From NCBI GenBank assembly GCA_002353215.1, contig DEJD01000058.1, positions 18,734-24,035 of the forward strand: a DNA stretch of 5,302 nt, read 5' to 3'. Under the pieces are notes generated by a model. The model saw only the letters and a list, made by a program, of their open reading frames with translations, was not told the origin of the DNA and did no database searches. The position numbers and the translations under genes were made by a program. This stretch comes from Prevotellaceae bacterium UBA2757 (lineage in GTDB: Bacteria > Bacteroidota > Bacteroidia > Bacteroidales > Bacteroidaceae). The first letter of the stretch is position 1. Every line of letters begins with the position of its first letter. Positions 4,452 through 5,302 of this stretch are shown here, one piece after another.

Positions 4452-5302
4452 ATGAAATTTCTTAGAAGGTTTATGTATGTGGGGGCGCTGATGGCGCTGA
4501 CTACTGGTTCTCCTGCTATGGCTGTCACAGCGGAGGGAACATCGCAAATTACAAGTTGTATGGAAGAATCAAGTTTTAAAAGACAGGAGGTTGTCGTCAA
4601 GGATGGACTGATGACTCCCGAAGTTCTGTGGGCTATGGGACGCGTAGGCAGTTATGCTGCTTCGCCCAACGGTAAGTATGTGGCTTATCAGGTGGATTAT
4701 TATAGTGTGGAGGAGAACAAAAGCTTTAAAGAGGTTAGAGTTGAGAGGTTAGCGGTTAGCGGTGAGGAGAGGGGAAAATTAAAAATTAAAAATGAAAAAT
4801 TAAAAGTGGAGGGGACGGAGCCGGCATGGCTGGATGAGGAGACTGTGGCTTTCGTGCATGAGGGTGAGATATGGGCGATGAAGACGGACGGTAGCGGTCT
4901 GAGGCAGTTGTCGAGGACCGGAGGTAAGGTAGAGGGGTTTAAGTTTTCCCCGGACAGGAGGGCTGTGATTATCGTGAGAGCTGTGCCGTTCGATGAGGTG
5001 ATTGAGGCTAAGCCGGATGATCTGCCGAAGACGACAGGACTGGTGGTGAAGGATCTGATGTACCGACACTGGGATCATTATGTGGAGAGTATTCAACACC
5101 CATTTATATATAATGTAGGTGAGGGATGGACGGTTGAGGAGACTGGAAAGGATATCTTAGAGGGAGAACCGTATGAGTGTCCGATGGAACCGTTCGGCGG
5201 CATAGAACAACTAGACTGGAGTCCCGATTCGAAGGCTGTGGCTTATACTTGCAGGAAGAAGACTGGACTGGAGTATTCGATTTCGACGGATTCGGATATC
5301 TA
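4452..5302 (+). CDS. Secreted S9-family serine peptidase (DPP5/prolyl oligopeptidase-like), N-terminal part
   Basis: Open from the ATG at 4452 to the end of the window: 283 codons and two bases, no stop. The first 24 residues form a Sec signal peptide: Lys2, Arg5 and Arg6, a hydrophobic stretch from 7 to about 18, and a likely cut after Ala-Met-Ala (22-24). Thus it should act in the periplasm, trimming dipeptides or short peptides. The mature part shows the start of a beta-propeller: TPEVLWAMGRVGSYAASPNG, YQVDYYSVEENKSF, then repeated blade motifs such as EIWAMKTDGSGLRQLS, GFKFSPDRR and LDWSPDSKAVAYT. The segment DLMYRHWDHYVESIQHPF is typical of Bacteroidetes DPP5-like enzymes. The alpha/beta-hydrolase domain with the Ser-Asp-His triad lies beyond the window. 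Residues 94-118 are encoded by two heptamer arrays (4731-4805). The coding strand is G-rich, unlike rnr. No Shine-Dalgarno is seen; the leader is A-rich. The family call is strong and the exact subfamily less so. Confidence 0.9.
   Translation, partial: MKFLRRFMYVGALMALTTGSPAMAVTAEGTSQITSCMEESSFKRQEVVVKDGLMTPEVLWAMGRVGSYAASPNGKYVAYQVDYYSVEENKSFKEVRVERLAVSGEERGKLKIKNEKLKVEGTEPAWLDEETVAFVHEGEIWAMKTDGSGLRQLSRTGGKVEGFKFSPDRRAVIIVRAVPFDEVIEAKPDDLPKTTGLVVKDLMYRHWDHYVESIQHPFIYNVGEGWTVEETGKDILEGEPYECPMEPFGGIEQLDWSPDSKAVAYTCRKKTGLEYSISTDSDI
4731..4765. repeat. Heptamer array (GAGGTTA)n inside the S9 peptidase gene
   Basis: Five units without gaps: GAGGTTA (4731-4737), GAGTTGA (4738-4744), GAGGTTA (4745-4751), GCGGTTA (4752-4758) and GCGGTGA (4759-4765). 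Because 7 is not a multiple of 3, each copy is read in a different frame, and the encoded peptide is not itself repetitive. The differing copies 2 and 5 both remove a TAG that a GGTTA copy would have produced in frame. Confidence 0.8.
4778..4805. repeat. Heptamer array (ATTAAAA)4 inside the S9 peptidase gene
   Basis: Four units without gaps: ATTAAAA (4778-4784), ATTAAAA (4785-4791), ATGAAAA (4792-4798) and ATTAAAA (4799-4805). The single mismatch, G at 4794, turns what would be TAA into GAA in the reading frame. The array is separated from the GAGGTTA array by 12 purine-rich bases. Together they encode a Lys/Glu-rich stretch in the first propeller blade. Confidence 0.85.

Noticed and set aside
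4319..4600. 93-codon minus-strand frame across the S9 gene start
   Set aside because: It overlaps the signal-peptide coding region and promoter of the S9 gene. Only its last part (HHRIVPDVAPAGR) is curious, and that is handled as a possible repeat remnant.
4800..5099. 99-codon minus-strand frame inside the S9 gene
   Set aside because: It lies opposite a well-supported coding frame with signal peptide and propeller motifs; low-complexity His/Leu/Ser-rich translation.

Overview
The window looks like chromosomal DNA from a member of the Bacteroidales, most likely Prevotella/Segatella-like or a close relative. This rests on the protein families present (an M13 endopeptidase, RNase R with a winged-helix N-terminus, a ComF-type protein and a DPP5-like S9 peptidase). 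It also rests on the lack of Shine-Dalgarno sites before most genes and on -7 boxes of the Bacteroidetes form TAnnTTTG. The genus is an inference from sequence style, not from a search.

Layout: 1-573 is the C-terminal part of a zinc M13 peptidase. After a 47-bp gap made almost entirely of short tandem repeats comes rnr (621-3035, RNase R, 804 aa). Nine bases later comF begins (3045-3779, a zinc-finger phosphoribosyltransferase-fold protein). A non-coding stretch of 672 bp follows (3780-4451). The window ends inside a secreted S9-family serine peptidase that starts at 4452 and is open to the last base. It is easy to miss because it has no stop codon in the window. All four genes lie on the + strand. 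M13, rnr and comF could be one transcript, since I see no promoter box between them; the S9 peptidase has its own candidate -7 box.

The non-coding stretch is not empty. Its first part reads on the minus strand as a small-RNA gene: a TATCTTTG box (3952-3945), a predicted start at about 3941, a long closing helix, an 8-bp inner hairpin, then a terminator hairpin with a T tract ending near 3806. This is about 136 nt, and the middle holds a competing partner for the closing helix. Further on are a heptamer array, an AT-rich part with one weak hairpin, and a more GC-rich block (about 4275-4380) that looks like a decayed dispersed repeat.

The most unusual signal is a set of 7-bp tandem arrays of related sequence. 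One fills the rnr leader up to the start codon, one lies in the non-coding stretch, and two lie back to back inside the coding sequence of the S9 peptidase (4731-4805, 75 bp, 25 codons). Within the gene, three departures from the repeat unit fall exactly where a perfect copy would have made an in-frame stop codon. Two further large-scale oddities are a reversal of C/G balance between rnr (C-rich coding strand) and the S9 gene (G-rich coding strand), and a dip in G+C in comF.
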